From Microscilla marina ATCC 23134 (GTDB lineage: Bacteria; Bacteroidota; Bacteroidia; Cytophagales; Microscillaceae), in the NCBI RefSeq assembly GCF_000169175.1, contig NZ_AAWS01000014.1:150020-214019 (forward strand): 64,000 nt of DNA. Direction: 5' to 3'. The notes below the pieces were generated by a model, which saw only the letters and a program-made list of their open reading frames with translations, was not told the origin of the DNA and did not search any database. Shown here one piece after another: positions 27,347-36,396 of this stretch. Every line of letters starts with the position of its first letter. Position 1 is the stretch's first letter. Position numbers and translations under genes: made by a program.

Positions 27347-29335
27347 CTAATTACTGTTGTCATTGTTGTTATTCAGTACTTGGTTTAATAGCTTTCTCTT
27401 CTCTTCTTTGACGATCTTAAGGATTGCTCTGTAGTCCTTTTCGCCACCTAAAATTTTGATAACCTTGTTGGCATCATTATTTATTGTTTGAAGAAACAAT
27501 TCTGTCATAGAGGTAGAGTTAGAGTTACCCATAAATACCATCGCAAATAGGTAAGTGTTAACTATTTTTGGTATTTCTCCTAGCCTGTCCCAGTCGAAAC
27601 TCTTTATTACGGTTTTCTTTGTATCATCATCAAAATTTACAGCACCTTGCAGCAACTTTTCGAGCTCCTGATCCGTGGTATCTGGGTCTTTTAATTGTGT
27701 GGCCAATGGTCTTTGATCATTAATAGTATTACTTCCATGAAAGTCGTACATAAGTCTATGGAGTTCTTGTTGCTCTTTGGGGGCATTTTCCTTATCAAAA
27801 TCAGAGGATAAAACAGCCAGAACATCATCTTTCTTTTTTTTGTAGTTTTGTACCCGTGGATACGATGTCCAGTTCTCCCAAGGCTTTTGGATGATTTGTG
27901 GCTTATCCTCCTTTAACTGTTGGTTCAGGTCTTGCATGCACTTTTTTGCAATGTCTTGCAGAATGTTCCTTATAGGAGCCACAGGGTCATAGCCAGTAGC
28001 TTTATGCTTCTTTTCTACACGAATATTTGAATTGTTCAGCTCCTTATTATAAGGGTTTTTCCCATTTTGAAACTGCTTAAGTGTCATTAACTCATAGTTA
28101 TTCCAACCGTCTACCACTGTACACTCTTCAGGGTTTATATCTCTGTCAAGAACATTTACGGTCTCTCTACGATCCTTTACTTCCCCTCCATTCCGGGTTA
28201 TTCCCACGATTGCATTGTTAAGCTCAACCCTCTTAGGTTTGTTAGGCAAGGTAAGAACAAAAGCATGGTCATAGTAATTCATATCAGAAACCATGCTGCA
28301 TTGAACCACCCATTGATCAGTAGTGTTTGCTTTCAGTTGTTCAGTAATAACCTGACTAAATGTGCCACAGTTGCCTACTCCCAGGTAGCTAAACAGGTAT
28401 GCTTTCAGCGCCTTATGGTGTTTGGAAACCCAGGCGTTGAAATTAGTTTTCTTAGGCAAACAATTGAGTATATCGTCTTCTCGTGCTATTAATTCTTGTA
28501 TGAAAAAGCTGCCCTTTTGGGGCACTTTTTTATTGTCATTATCAGACTTCTTTTCCCAAGTCCATGTTTCTACATAATCACGAAGGTAAGCTACCTTTAT
28601 TGTGCTTAATCCCTGAGTATTGCTGACTGACCCTCTACGGTTTCCTCGGCGCATGCGTTTATACCCCAAGTCTGGGTTGGGTTCCAGGGTAGTTCTTAAT
28701 GCTTTTTTCTCTCCTTTGCGTTGCAATACTGTTTTTCCGCTACTTTTGCTTTTTTGTTGTACTACGGGAGTAGTATCGTCTGATTGTTTTTGCAAAGGCG
28801 TATGCATAATTTTGTCTGCAACCTCTTCGCGGGTGGTGTCTATGTTGTACCCTTGTATGGTAGTGTTGCCCTGAGGGGTGCCATTGAGGGTATTGTCTAT
28901 AGCATGGCCTAGCTCGTGCTTACGGTTTTGTAAGGTAAACTGCCCAGAGGCATAATGAATGTCCTTGCCCTGAATGGTGGCCTGTGCCCCTACTTTGTCC
29001 GGAAACGAAGAGTTTTGGTGCTCCTTATAACCTGATAAATCTACCCCATATTGTTTGCCCATTTGGGTTTTAAGATCTTGGTTGTCTACATTTGGTTTAC
29101 GCTGTATGGGGCTTTGTTTAGCTTGTATTGGCCTTTGCTTAGCCTGTATCGGCCTTTGTTTAGCCTGTATCGGTCTTTGTTTAGCTTGTATGGGTGGTTT
29201 TTGTCCTTCTTTAGTAGTGAACGTTTTGGAAGGATTCTTCATCTGGGTGACCTTTGTTGGAGTAGATAATTGCGGCCTTATTGTTTGATTGGTCGGCTGT
29301 TGTTCATTTTCTGATTTGTTGAGATTTTTCTGCAT
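27347..29335 (-). CDS. DUF4157 (eCIS-type) protein with Cys-protease-like domain, copy A
   Basis: 662 residues. N-terminal region: a disordered lead, five PIQAKQ-type heptads (47-81), and a DUF4157 core (about 88-180) with HELGH (140-144), the HExxH zinc motif of that family. DUF4157 is known from proteins associated with extracellular contractile injection systems and other toxins. The middle domain has an ordered Cys-His-Asp set: Cys323 in GNCGTF, His357 in YYDHAF, Asp409 in VVDGWNNY. It resembles a papain- or transglutaminase-like protease, but the fold is my inference. No signal peptide. No immunity gene or injection-system gene lies beside it. It is a tandem paralogue of 29808-32060. Confidence 0.8.
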   Translation of the reverse strand: MQKNLNKSENEQQPTNQTIRPQLSTPTKVTQMKNPSKTFTTKEGQKPPIQAKQRPIQAKQRPIQAKQRPIQAKQSPIQRKPNVDNQDLKTQMGKQYGVDLSGYKEHQNSSFPDKVGAQATIQGKDIHYASGQFTLQNRKHELGHAIDNTLNGTPQGNTTIQGYNIDTTREEVADKIMHTPLQKQSDDTTPVVQQKSKSSGKTVLQRKGEKKALRTTLEPNPDLGYKRMRRGNRRGSVSNTQGLSTIKVAYLRDYVETWTWEKKSDNDNKKVPQKGSFFIQELIAREDDILNCLPKKTNFNAWVSKHHKALKAYLFSYLGVGNCGTFSQVITEQLKANTTDQWVVQCSMVSDMNYYDHAFVLTLPNKPKRVELNNAIVGITRNGGEVKDRRETVNVLDRDINPEECTVVDGWNNYELMTLKQFQNGKNPYNKELNNSNIRVEKKHKATGYDPVAPIRNILQDIAKKCMQDLNQQLKEDKPQIIQKPWENWTSYPRVQNYKKKKDDVLAVLSSDFDKENAPKEQQELHRLMYDFHGSNTINDQRPLATQLKDPDTTDQELEKLLQGAVNFDDDTKKTVIKSFDWDRLGEIPKIVNTYLFAMVFMGNSNSTSMTELFLQTINNDANKVIKILGGEKDYRAILKIVKEEKRKLLNQVLNNNNDNSN

Positions 29336-29687
29336 TGTTTTGAAAATGTTTAGCGGTGTACTGTTAAAAAACTGTTGTCCAATAACTTCACGTTTTGACT
29401 GTGGTTTTGGACGCTTGGTTTTGAACCTATTATTAAGTTAAGGCAATAAGGGAAGTTAAGCATCTGGCAAAGCATTACAAAGGTGCATCAAGGGAGCACA
29501 AATTGTTAACAAAAGGTGGTAAGTCATTTATAGTGAGTTACTTGTAAGCAATCAAGAAAAGCTATAAGTGAGGGGTGGAGCGTGTTAGGATTCTTTTTTG
29601 AAAGTGGCTTGAATGGAGTGATTTTCCTTGTAGAGTGTTAGGTGCTCAACGAAGCCAATGTTGCCTCGAGTGGTGAAGTGGCTCTAT
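28611..29687. repeat. 1.08-kb duplicated module, copy 1
   Basis: This stretch recurs almost unchanged at 31336-32412, a constant offset of 2725 bases. It covers the first roughly 240 codons of copy A plus 352 bases upstream of its start. I saw only a few substitutions, all near the inner end. The match breaks off sharply at 29687 (GCTCTAT) and fades inside the coding region. Confidence 0.9.
29093..29197 (-). repeat. 21-bp tandem repeat coding PIQAKQ heptads
   Basis: Five in-frame copies encode PPIQAKQ, RPIQAKQ three times, and SPIQRKP (residues 47-81). DNA copies differ by a few bases (GCTTGTATTGG, GCCTGTATCGG, GCCTGTATCGG, GCTTGTATGGG), so they are not all recent. The heptads are basic and probably unstructured. 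Confidence 0.85.
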
Positions 29688-29715
29688 TATGGAGGAGGAA
29701 AACACCTTAAAAAAG

Positions 29716-29754
29716 AAAATCGGTCTATCCATTGGGTAGAATAGGCCGATTTTT
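29716..29754 (-). terminator. intrinsic terminator downstream of copy B
   Basis: AAAATCGGTCTAT (29716-29728) pairs with ATAGGCCGATTTT (29741-29753) with one mismatch. Read on the minus strand, a T-run follows. It ends the 29808-32060 transcript before the copy A upstream region begins. The gap 29336-29807 otherwise holds only the duplicated leader. Confidence 0.7.
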
Positions 29755-29807
29755 TGAAAATAAAAGCTATGCTTAATAACGACTAAGCCAAAAACCGATA
29801 AAATCAA

Positions 29808-32060
29808 TCAGAATGACAGGTTGTCTATGATGTTATTTAGATTTATTGCTTCTTTCAGCCAAACTTTGTGTTGATCATTACAATAGCTTTTCAGTGTCTC
29901 TTGTTGGTGATGGTTGAGCGTTGTGGCATAGGCTTTAAATGCTCTTTCGTTCAGACCATTAATAATGGTTGACTTTCGTGGGATATCATTGAATGGGTTT
30001 ATTAGGTTGTTTCCTCTTTGATAATAAAGGTTTAGGAGGTCTGTATCTACCTCATTCAAATAGTTAGCACGTTTTTTATCCGAATCCAGGCCGTCTAAAA
30101 ATTCAAAAGCATCTTGAGGGTTTAGTGCGCTAAGGAGCAAACCTGCCTGGGCTTTTTGAGTTCTTGTCAAGCTGCCTTTCCATAAATTATCCCCTCCCAA
30201 AACTTCCTTGACCTTGTGGCTATTATTATTTATTGTCTGAAGAAATAACCTTGTTAGAGGGGCTGTGCTACGCACGAACTTATACAGATTACCTCTAATA
30301 CTCATAGACATTTCCTGATACCTGTTCCAGTTAAAACTCTTTATCAGCTCTTCTTTTTCCGCGATATCAAAGTCTTTTATATCCTTTAGCAAAACTTCGA
30401 TTTCTTGACGTGTGGTATCCGGATCCTCTAACTGTGTGCCCAATGGTCTTTGATCATTCACAGTATTTCGCCCAGGGAAATCGAATATATAGCTAAGCTT
30501 GAGTTTTTGATTGTCCGTAGCGTTGTTCTCATCAAAATTAGGGTCTGAGACGGTGTCATAACCATCTTTCGTGTCTTTATAGTTTCGTATCCGTGGATAC
30601 TTTGTCCAGTTGCTCCAGGGGTTTCTAATGAATTGTTGGTTATTATTCTTTACTTGTTGTTCCAAGTCTTGCAGACAACCATCTCCTATACTTTGTAGAA
30701 TCTCCCTTATGGGCTCTACAGGGTCATAACCAGTGGCTCTTTTGTAGCTCTGTACACGAATATTTGCATTGTTTAAAATACTACCATAAACGTTGTCTTT
30801 TTGCTGAAACTGATCAAGAGTCTGCAGTTGATAATTATTCCAACCATCAACGATTGTGCATTTCTTTGGGTCTACACTATTGGCAAGAACGCGCACAGTT
30901 TTTCGATGTTTTGTTTGAATATTCCCTCTGTTGTCCTTGGTGACCCTCACAATCGCATTCTGAAGGTTAACAAACTGGGCATTGGCGGGTAAGGTAACCG
31001 TAAAGCCATGGTCATAATACTCAGTGGTATCAACCATGCTGCATCTGGCCACCAATTGATCGGTGGTGTGTGCTATAAGTTGCTCAAAGATAACACTGCC
31101 AAACGTGCCACAGTTGCCTGCGCCCAGGTAACTAAACAAATAGGCTGTCAGTGCATTGTAGTTTTGTGTAATCCATTTTTCTACATCAGTACCATGAGGC
31201 AAACATTGACCTATGGCTTGTTTTTGAGCTTTCAGTTCCCTATTGAAGAAACTATCTTTAAGAGTCTTATTATTAACAGTAGTTTCTCGCATGTCCGTAT
31301 AATTACGAAGATAAACTACCTTTACTGTACTTAATCCATGAGTATCGCTGACTGATCCTCTACGGTTTCCTCGGCGCATGCGTTTATACCCCAAGTCTGG
31401 GTTGGGTTCCAGGGTATTTCTTAGTGCTTTTTTCTCTCCTTTGCGTTGCAATACTGTTTTTCCGCTACTTTTGCTTTTTTGTTGTACTACGGGAGTAGTA
31501 TCGTCTGATTGTTTTTGCAAAGGCGTATGCATAATTTTGTCTGCAACCTCTTCGCGGGTGGTGTCTATGTTGTACCCTTGTATGGTAGTGTTGCCCTGAG
31601 GGGTGCCATTGAGGGTATTGTCTATAGCATGGCCTAGCTCGTGCTTACGGTTTTGTAAGGTAAACTGCCCAGAGGCATAATGAATGTCCTTGCCCTGAAT
31701 GGTGGCCTGTGCCCCTACTTTGTCCGGAAACGAAGAGTTTTGGTGCTCCTTATAACCTGATAAATCTACCCCATATTGTTTGCCCATTTGGGTTTTAAGA
31801 TCTTGGTTGTCTACATTTGGTTTACGCTGTATGGGGCTTTGTTTAGCTTGTATTGGCCTTTGCTTAGCCTGTATCGGCCTTTGTTTAGCCTGTATCGGTC
31901 TTTGTTTAGCTTGTATGGGTGGTTTTTGTCCTTCTTTAGTAGTGAACGTTTTGGAAGGATTCTTCATCTGGGTGACCTTTGTTGGAGTAGATAATTGCGG
32001 CCTTATTGTTTGATTGGTCGGCTGTTGTTCATTTTCTGATTTGTTGAGATTTTTCTGCAT
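29808..32060 (-). CDS. DUF4157 (eCIS-type) protein with Cys-protease-like domain, copy B
   Basis: 750 residues. The first 214 are identical to copy A, including the five heptads and HELGH (140-144), and residues up to about 238 differ in one position. From about residue 239 the two proteins become clearly diverged homologues with indels. The putative triad is conserved: Cys317 (GNCGTF), His351 (YYDHGF), Asp405 (IVDGWNNY). Copy B has about 100 extra C-terminal residues, rich in Leu and Asn, absent from A. It has the same 352-base leader as A, so both should be expressed alike. No immunity gene lies in the gap. Whether it is secreted, and by which machine, cannot be seen here. Confidence 0.8.
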   Translation of the reverse strand: MQKNLNKSENEQQPTNQTIRPQLSTPTKVTQMKNPSKTFTTKEGQKPPIQAKQRPIQAKQRPIQAKQRPIQAKQSPIQRKPNVDNQDLKTQMGKQYGVDLSGYKEHQNSSFPDKVGAQATIQGKDIHYASGQFTLQNRKHELGHAIDNTLNGTPQGNTTIQGYNIDTTREEVADKIMHTPLQKQSDDTTPVVQQKSKSSGKTVLQRKGEKKALRNTLEPNPDLGYKRMRRGNRRGSVSDTHGLSTVKVVYLRNYTDMRETTVNNKTLKDSFFNRELKAQKQAIGQCLPHGTDVEKWITQNYNALTAYLFSYLGAGNCGTFGSVIFEQLIAHTTDQLVARCSMVDTTEYYDHGFTVTLPANAQFVNLQNAIVRVTKDNRGNIQTKHRKTVRVLANSVDPKKCTIVDGWNNYQLQTLDQFQQKDNVYGSILNNANIRVQSYKRATGYDPVEPIREILQSIGDGCLQDLEQQVKNNNQQFIRNPWSNWTKYPRIRNYKDTKDGYDTVSDPNFDENNATDNQKLKLSYIFDFPGRNTVNDQRPLGTQLEDPDTTRQEIEVLLKDIKDFDIAEKEELIKSFNWNRYQEMSMSIRGNLYKFVRSTAPLTRLFLQTINNNSHKVKEVLGGDNLWKGSLTRTQKAQAGLLLSALNPQDAFEFLDGLDSDKKRANYLNEVDTDLLNLYYQRGNNLINPFNDIPRKSTIINGLNERAFKAYATTLNHHQQETLKSYCNDQHKVWLKEAINLNNIIDNLSF

Positions 32061-32412
32061 TGTTTTGAAAATGTTTAGCGGTGTACTGTTAAAAAACTGT
32101 TGTCCAATAACTTCACGTTTTGACTGTGGTTTTGGACGCTTGGTTTTGAACCTATTATTAAGTTAAGGCAATAAGGGAAGTTAAGCATCTGGCAAAGCAT
32201 TACAAAGGTGCATCAAGGGAGCACAAATTGTTAACAAAAGGTGGTAAGTCATTTATAGTGAGTTACTTGTAAGCAATCAAGAAAAGCTATAAGTGAGGGG
32301 TGGAGCGTGTTAGGATTCTTTTTTGAAAGTGGCTTGAATGGAGTGATTTTCCTTGTAGAGTGTTAGGTGCTCAACGAAGCCAATGTTGCCTCGAGTGGTG
32401 AAGTGGCTCTAT
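31336..32412. repeat. 1.08-kb duplicated module, copy 2
   Basis: Partner of 28611-29687. It comprises 352 non-coding bases (32061-32412) and the 5' coding part of copy B. The two leaders look identical base for base, down to the shared end GCTCTAT at 32412. Confidence 0.9.
31818..31922 (-). repeat. 21-bp tandem repeat coding PIQAKQ heptads, copy B
   Basis: Same five heptad copies as at 29093-29197 with the same base differences between copies, which shows that the whole array was copied as part of the larger duplication. Confidence 0.85.
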
Positions 32413-32901
32413 AAACAATCTTAAAAAAGAAAGCCTACGTTTTATATATAACGGATAAGCAACATAGCAAAGTTATTTTTACCTAAAGTTCAAACTCCGT
32501 GAAATTGATAAATAGCTAACGTTCAGTTTCTACTACTTTGCGCACCTATAAGGCACCAATTTTTGGGTAAGGTATCAATTTTCTTCCCTGACCTGGTTTG
32601 GTAAATAGTTTAGATAAGTCATCAAGCTGGTAATGCTTTACCCATCCATCCATCAATTGATACAACTAACTATAGAGATGCGATTAGATAATGTGACAAC
32701 GGTGGCTAAAAAACTGGAATTGGAGTGTTTATAACCTTCTCTCAGTGATTTGTTTTAATGCTTTTACTTTGCCTCCCATAGTAGGTACAAATAGGCATTT
32801 AATGTGTATATAGTTTTGCCTTAGTACTTAGTAAATTGATGACGCAAAGAAAAGGAGCTAAAAGAAGATAGTGAGCACTCCATTCAGTGAGGAGATACAA
32901 C
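32413..32901. other. intergenic, nothing recognised
   Basis: About 490 AT-rich bases between the end of the duplicated leader and the DUF6702 gene. No transposase remnant, tRNA or terminator was recognised. Confidence 0.35.
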
Positions 32902-33408
32902 CTATCTGCCTATATTAACCCCTTGTACTAGTTTGTTTTTGCGAAATAGAAAAGATTCTTTTTTACCTTTATATTGGAGGTTTATAATGTTTACCTGATC
33001 GTCAAAATGCTCCATTAATATCGAGTTTGTAAACGTTGCTTTACGCAGCGATTCTCTAAAGGGGATTTCTATATAAAGCCACACTGCGTCGGTTTTAAAT
33101 TCCTTGCCTATCAAGGTCATCTCCTTTTTTTTACCCCGACGGTTTGTAATAAAAAAGCGTTGACGAATATATTTCATTATTAGCTGGTGGTGTTTGTCCG
33201 ACTTGTCGAGTGTTTCTTTTTTGCCCGATAAACTGCCCAGTGCTTTTTCAAAGTCATCAATAAAAACTCTGAGACTGACCTCAAATGCCTTTGATTGATT
33301 GTTGTATTCTATTTCAGCTATACTGGTGTGAAACTCGTGTTTGTTGGAGTGTATTGGTGCATGGCTTGCCAAACTAATGCTTATGAGTAAAGTAGTGAGT
33401 ATATTCAT
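32902..33408 (-). CDS. DUF6702-family exported protein
   Basis: 168 residues from ATG 33408 with a short signal peptide (MNILTTLLISISLASHA); the frame is open further upstream but that would bury it. HEFHTSIAEIEYNNQSKAFEVSLRVFIDDFEKAL matches the start of DUF6702 proteins, widespread in Bacteroidetes and often near M1 peptidase genes. Function is unknown. An M1 peptidase gene is in this window, but about 5 kb away. Confidence 0.75.
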   Translation of the reverse strand: MNILTTLLISISLASHAPIHSNKHEFHTSIAEIEYNNQSKAFEVSLRVFIDDFEKALGSLSGKKETLDKSDKHHQLIMKYIRQRFFITNRRGKKKEMTLIGKEFKTDAVWLYIEIPFRESLRKATFTNSILMEHFDDQVNIINLQYKGKKESFLFRKNKLVQGVNIGR

Positions 33409-33553
33409 TGTGATAGATAATGGTTTACAGAAAGGTAACGCACATAAAAAAACTTCCGATAAACCTTTTGCCAAAGATTTTACCGGAAGTTTCGAATATT
33501 TTTTATAAGTGATCTGGAAAAAATAAGATGTGCCAATTTAAGAAAATATATTG

Positions 33554-33618
33554 TTCTCAGACGATTCAAAAAAAACGGTGCATAGCCAAAGCTATGAGGC
33601 TTTTTTTTTGAGAAGAAT
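33554..33618. repeat. dispersed palindromic repeat, copy 1
   Basis: Contains GACGATTCAAAAAAAACGG, the palindrome CATAGCcaaaGCTATG and a T9 run followed by GAGAAGAA. The same order occurs in reverse orientation at 57364-57430. It lies downstream of rseP and may also serve as its terminator. Confidence 0.5.
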
Positions 33619-33676
33619 GAGGGCAATAGATACACTTTAATGGCTCAAATTATTTATGAAAGATCACTAAACGTTG

Positions 33677-34987
33677 TTAAAACAATTTTATAACATCATT
33701 GATAATAGCAAATGCCATCAAACCTAGCAATAGTACCATCCCAATGTTTTGTGCTATAATCAGGAAACGTTCGGAAGGAGAACGACCAGAGATGATCTCG
33801 TAAGTAAGAAACATTACGTGCCCACCGTCCAGGGCTGGAATAGGCAAGAAGTTCATAAAAGCCAATACCATAGACAATAGCCCTACCAATGTCCAAAATC
33901 GTTGAGCAATCCACTCAGTACCAAAAAACTTAGCAATGCCAATGGGTCCGCTTAATGATTTACTTGCTGAAGCATCATTTTTAAAAATACGTCCAAAAAC
34001 CTTGATTTGCTGATAGATTACATCAAAAGCTTTGAAAGTACCCAAACTTATGGAAGCTCCCAGTGAATATTGCACTTGTTTTTCTTCCAATAAACTTTCA
34101 GGGTAAAACCCTAGAGTGCCTGTACTGTCTAATTTAGCCGTAAGCGTTTTTTGTTCTCCGTTGCGTTCAACCTGAATGCGTACCTCTTTGCCCTTATTTT
34201 CTTTGAGTACTGGACTCAACTGATCAAACAGTAGGGTAGTTTGGTCATTTATGGTCAATATTTTGTCTCCTTTTTTTAATCCAGCTTTCGCGGCAGGAGT
34301 TTTCTTTTTTACTTTGTTTACTTCATAAGGAAAACGAGGTGAAAACAGCGGATTTACTCCTTTCATGCTGACCAGTTTGTTGAGCATGCTGTTGGGTACC
34401 TTCACTGTCATTTCTTTGCCATCGCGTTCGATAGTATAAAAACAGTCGCGTTCAGTGATAATTTTGCTGCGAAACTCACTGAATTTTTCTACCGATTCTC
34501 CGTTGACTTTAAGTATTTTATCTCCATCTTTCAGCCCTATTTCTTTACCAATGCTTCCTACGGTTACTCCATATTTTTCGGTGGCTTTTGCCGGAGTGTA
34601 AGTATCTCCATAATAAAAGGTAAGGCAAATAAATACAATAATTCCGGTAATAACATTAACAATGATGCCCCCCATCATAACAATAAGGCGTTGCCAGGCG
34701 GGTTTGGCGCGGTACTCCCAGGGTTCTGGTTCTTTTTTAAGGTGGTCGGTATCCATTGATTCATCAATGATTCCAGTAATTTTTACGTAGCCTCCCAAAA
34801 ATATAGGAGCAATAATATATTCGGTGCCTTTGTACGTAAAACCAACAATTCGGGGACCAAACCCAATAGAAAACTTTTCTACTCTGATTCCAAACATTTT
34901 GGCAGCCAACAAGTGCCCCATTTCGTGCAAACCCACTAAAATAGACAGCCCTACCAGAAGCTGGGCAATCATTATGAATGTATCCAT
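33677..34987 (-). CDS. rseP: RseP-type site-2 membrane metalloprotease
   Basis: 436 residues. The zinc site HEMGH (21-25) lies in the first membrane helix. Two PDZ domains occupy roughly 120-310, and NFLPIPALDGGH near the C-terminus supplies the third ligand. RseP cuts membrane segments of anti-sigma factors and signal peptide remnants in the inner membrane. It lies 177 bases downstream of dxr on the same strand, an order also common in other bacteria. Confidence 0.95.
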   Translation of the reverse strand: MDTFIMIAQLLVGLSILVGLHEMGHLLAAKMFGIRVEKFSIGFGPRIVGFTYKGTEYIIAPIFLGGYVKITGIIDESMDTDHLKKEPEPWEYRAKPAWQRLIVMMGGIIVNVITGIIVFICLTFYYGDTYTPAKATEKYGVTVGSIGKEIGLKDGDKILKVNGESVEKFSEFRSKIITERDCFYTIERDGKEMTVKVPNSMLNKLVSMKGVNPLFSPRFPYEVNKVKKKTPAAKAGLKKGDKILTINDQTTLLFDQLSPVLKENKGKEVRIQVERNGEQKTLTAKLDSTGTLGFYPESLLEEKQVQYSLGASISLGTFKAFDVIYQQIKVFGRIFKNDASASKSLSGPIGIAKFFGTEWIAQRFWTLVGLLSMVLAFMNFLPIPALDGGHVMFLTYEIISGRSPSERFLIIAQNIGMVLLLGLMAFAIINDVIKLF

Positions 34988-35164
34988 ATTTTTTGTTTTT
35001 CTTGTGAATGTAACTGATTGTGCTTACTGGTTATATGTTTTGTGCAGGCAATCAGCCATTGTTTTTCAACAGTTTATGTTTTGGGCTACAAGATACTCAA
35101 CAATAAGTTTTTCATGCAGCGATTAATAAAGTTTTAGTAAACCATTATATCCAACGGGTGTTAC

Positions 35165-36319
35165 TTAACGATCGCATATAGCTTCGGCCATTTTTCTGGT
35201 TTCAGCGTCTGTATATACAAAGTCGTCATAAGTAGGCGTAGCAACATAAGGTACTTTTGCCATACAATTGGCAATTACATCCGACATTTCTAAAAACTTG
35301 ACCCGATCTTTCAAAAACCTGTCTACCGCTATCTCGTTGGCAGCATTGAGTATACAAGGCATATTACCTGCCTGATGCATTGCGTCAAATGCCAATCCTA
35401 AGTTACGAAAGGTTTTCACATCAGGTTGTTCAAAGGTTAAGTTAGGATAATTGGCAAAGTTAAACCTTTCGAAGTCAGATTTCAACCTTTGAGGATAACT
35501 TAAGGCAAATTGTATGGGTAGTTTCATATCAGGCAAACCCATTTGTGCCTTCATAGAGCCATCTTCGAACTGAACGAGTGAGTGAATGATAGATTGTGGG
35601 TGAACAATGACTTCTACCTGACTGGCTTCTAGTCCAAACAACCACTTGGCTTCTATTACTTCTAGCCCTTTGTTCATAAGACTTGCCGAATCAATGGTTA
35701 TTTTGGCACCCATTGTCCAGTTGGGGTGTTTAAGTGCCTGTGCTTTGGTAACATTGACTAAGTCATTGGTTTTTTTTCCCCGAAAGGGACCACCAGAGGC
35801 AGTTAAAATGATTTTCTCGATAGGGTTTTGTTCTTCTCCTGTCAAACATTGAAAGATGGCCGAATGTTCAGAGTCTACCGGGTAAATGTTTACCTCGTGT
35901 TGTTTGGCCAATGCCGTTACCAACTCACCTGCTACTACTAAAGTTTCTTTATTAGCCAGTGCAATGTGTTTTTTTGCCCTAATAGCGCTCAATGTGGGTC
36001 TAAGCCCCGAATAGCCCACCAATGCAGTAAGTACAATATTGATTTCGGGCGCAGTTACTACCTCACTTAAGGCATCTTCTCCTGCCATTGCCTTGGTTTG
36101 AGTATGAGCCAGGGCTTCCTTTAGCTTACTGTAATGGGTTTGGTTAGTAATAACCGCAGCTACTGGAGCGTATTTCAGGCATTGCTCTATGAGTAAGTCT
36201 ACGTTGTTGTGGGCGGTTAATACCGACGCTGTAAATTGATCAGGGTGGGCGGCTATCACCTCTAAGGTTTGTGTGCCTATAGAGCCGGTAGAGCCCAAAA
36301 TAGCTATGTGCTTTTTCAT
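35165..36319 (-). CDS. dxr: 1-deoxy-D-xylulose 5-phosphate reductoisomerase
   Basis: 384 residues, normal length. Dxr converts DXP to methylerythritol 4-phosphate with NADPH, the committed step of the MEP pathway. Motifs are the NADPH loop LGSTGSIGTQTLEV (8-21), the metal and substrate residues VDSEHSAIFQ, ASGGPFRG and KITIDSASLMNKGLEVIEA, and a C-terminal helical domain. With ispF at the left end of the window it shows that this organism uses the MEP route. It probably shares a transcript with the 41-codon ORF upstream and rseP downstream. Confidence 0.97.
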   Translation of the reverse strand: MKKHIAILGSTGSIGTQTLEVIAAHPDQFTASVLTAHNNVDLLIEQCLKYAPVAAVITNQTHYSKLKEALAHTQTKAMAGEDALSEVVTAPEINIVLTALVGYSGLRPTLSAIRAKKHIALANKETLVVAGELVTALAKQHEVNIYPVDSEHSAIFQCLTGEEQNPIEKIILTASGGPFRGKKTNDLVNVTKAQALKHPNWTMGAKITIDSASLMNKGLEVIEAKWLFGLEASQVEVIVHPQSIIHSLVQFEDGSMKAQMGLPDMKLPIQFALSYPQRLKSDFERFNFANYPNLTFEQPDVKTFRNLGLAFDAMHQAGNMPCILNAANEIAVDRFLKDRVKFLEMSDVIANCMAKVPYVATPTYDDFVYTDAETRKMAEAICDR

Positions 36320-36396
36320 AATGAAAAGGAGATGAGTTTATCACTCAGGAGTTTGAGAATAGCAATGACAATACAATGATTATTAAAAGGATGGGG

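Noticed and set aside
29093..29197. CRISPR-like array
   Set aside because: The 21-bp units are contiguous, in frame and without spacers, so they are a protein-coding tandem repeat. No cas genes were seen.
28620..29288. Plus-strand frames opposite the DUF4157 5' part, e.g. with repeated LACIGLC
   Set aside because: The repetitive Leu/Cys pattern is just the complement of the PIQAKQ repeat array.
27347..32060. Calling the DUF4157 genes proven eCIS effectors
   Set aside because: DUF4157 occurs also in proteins outside contractile systems, and no sheath or baseplate gene is in the window.
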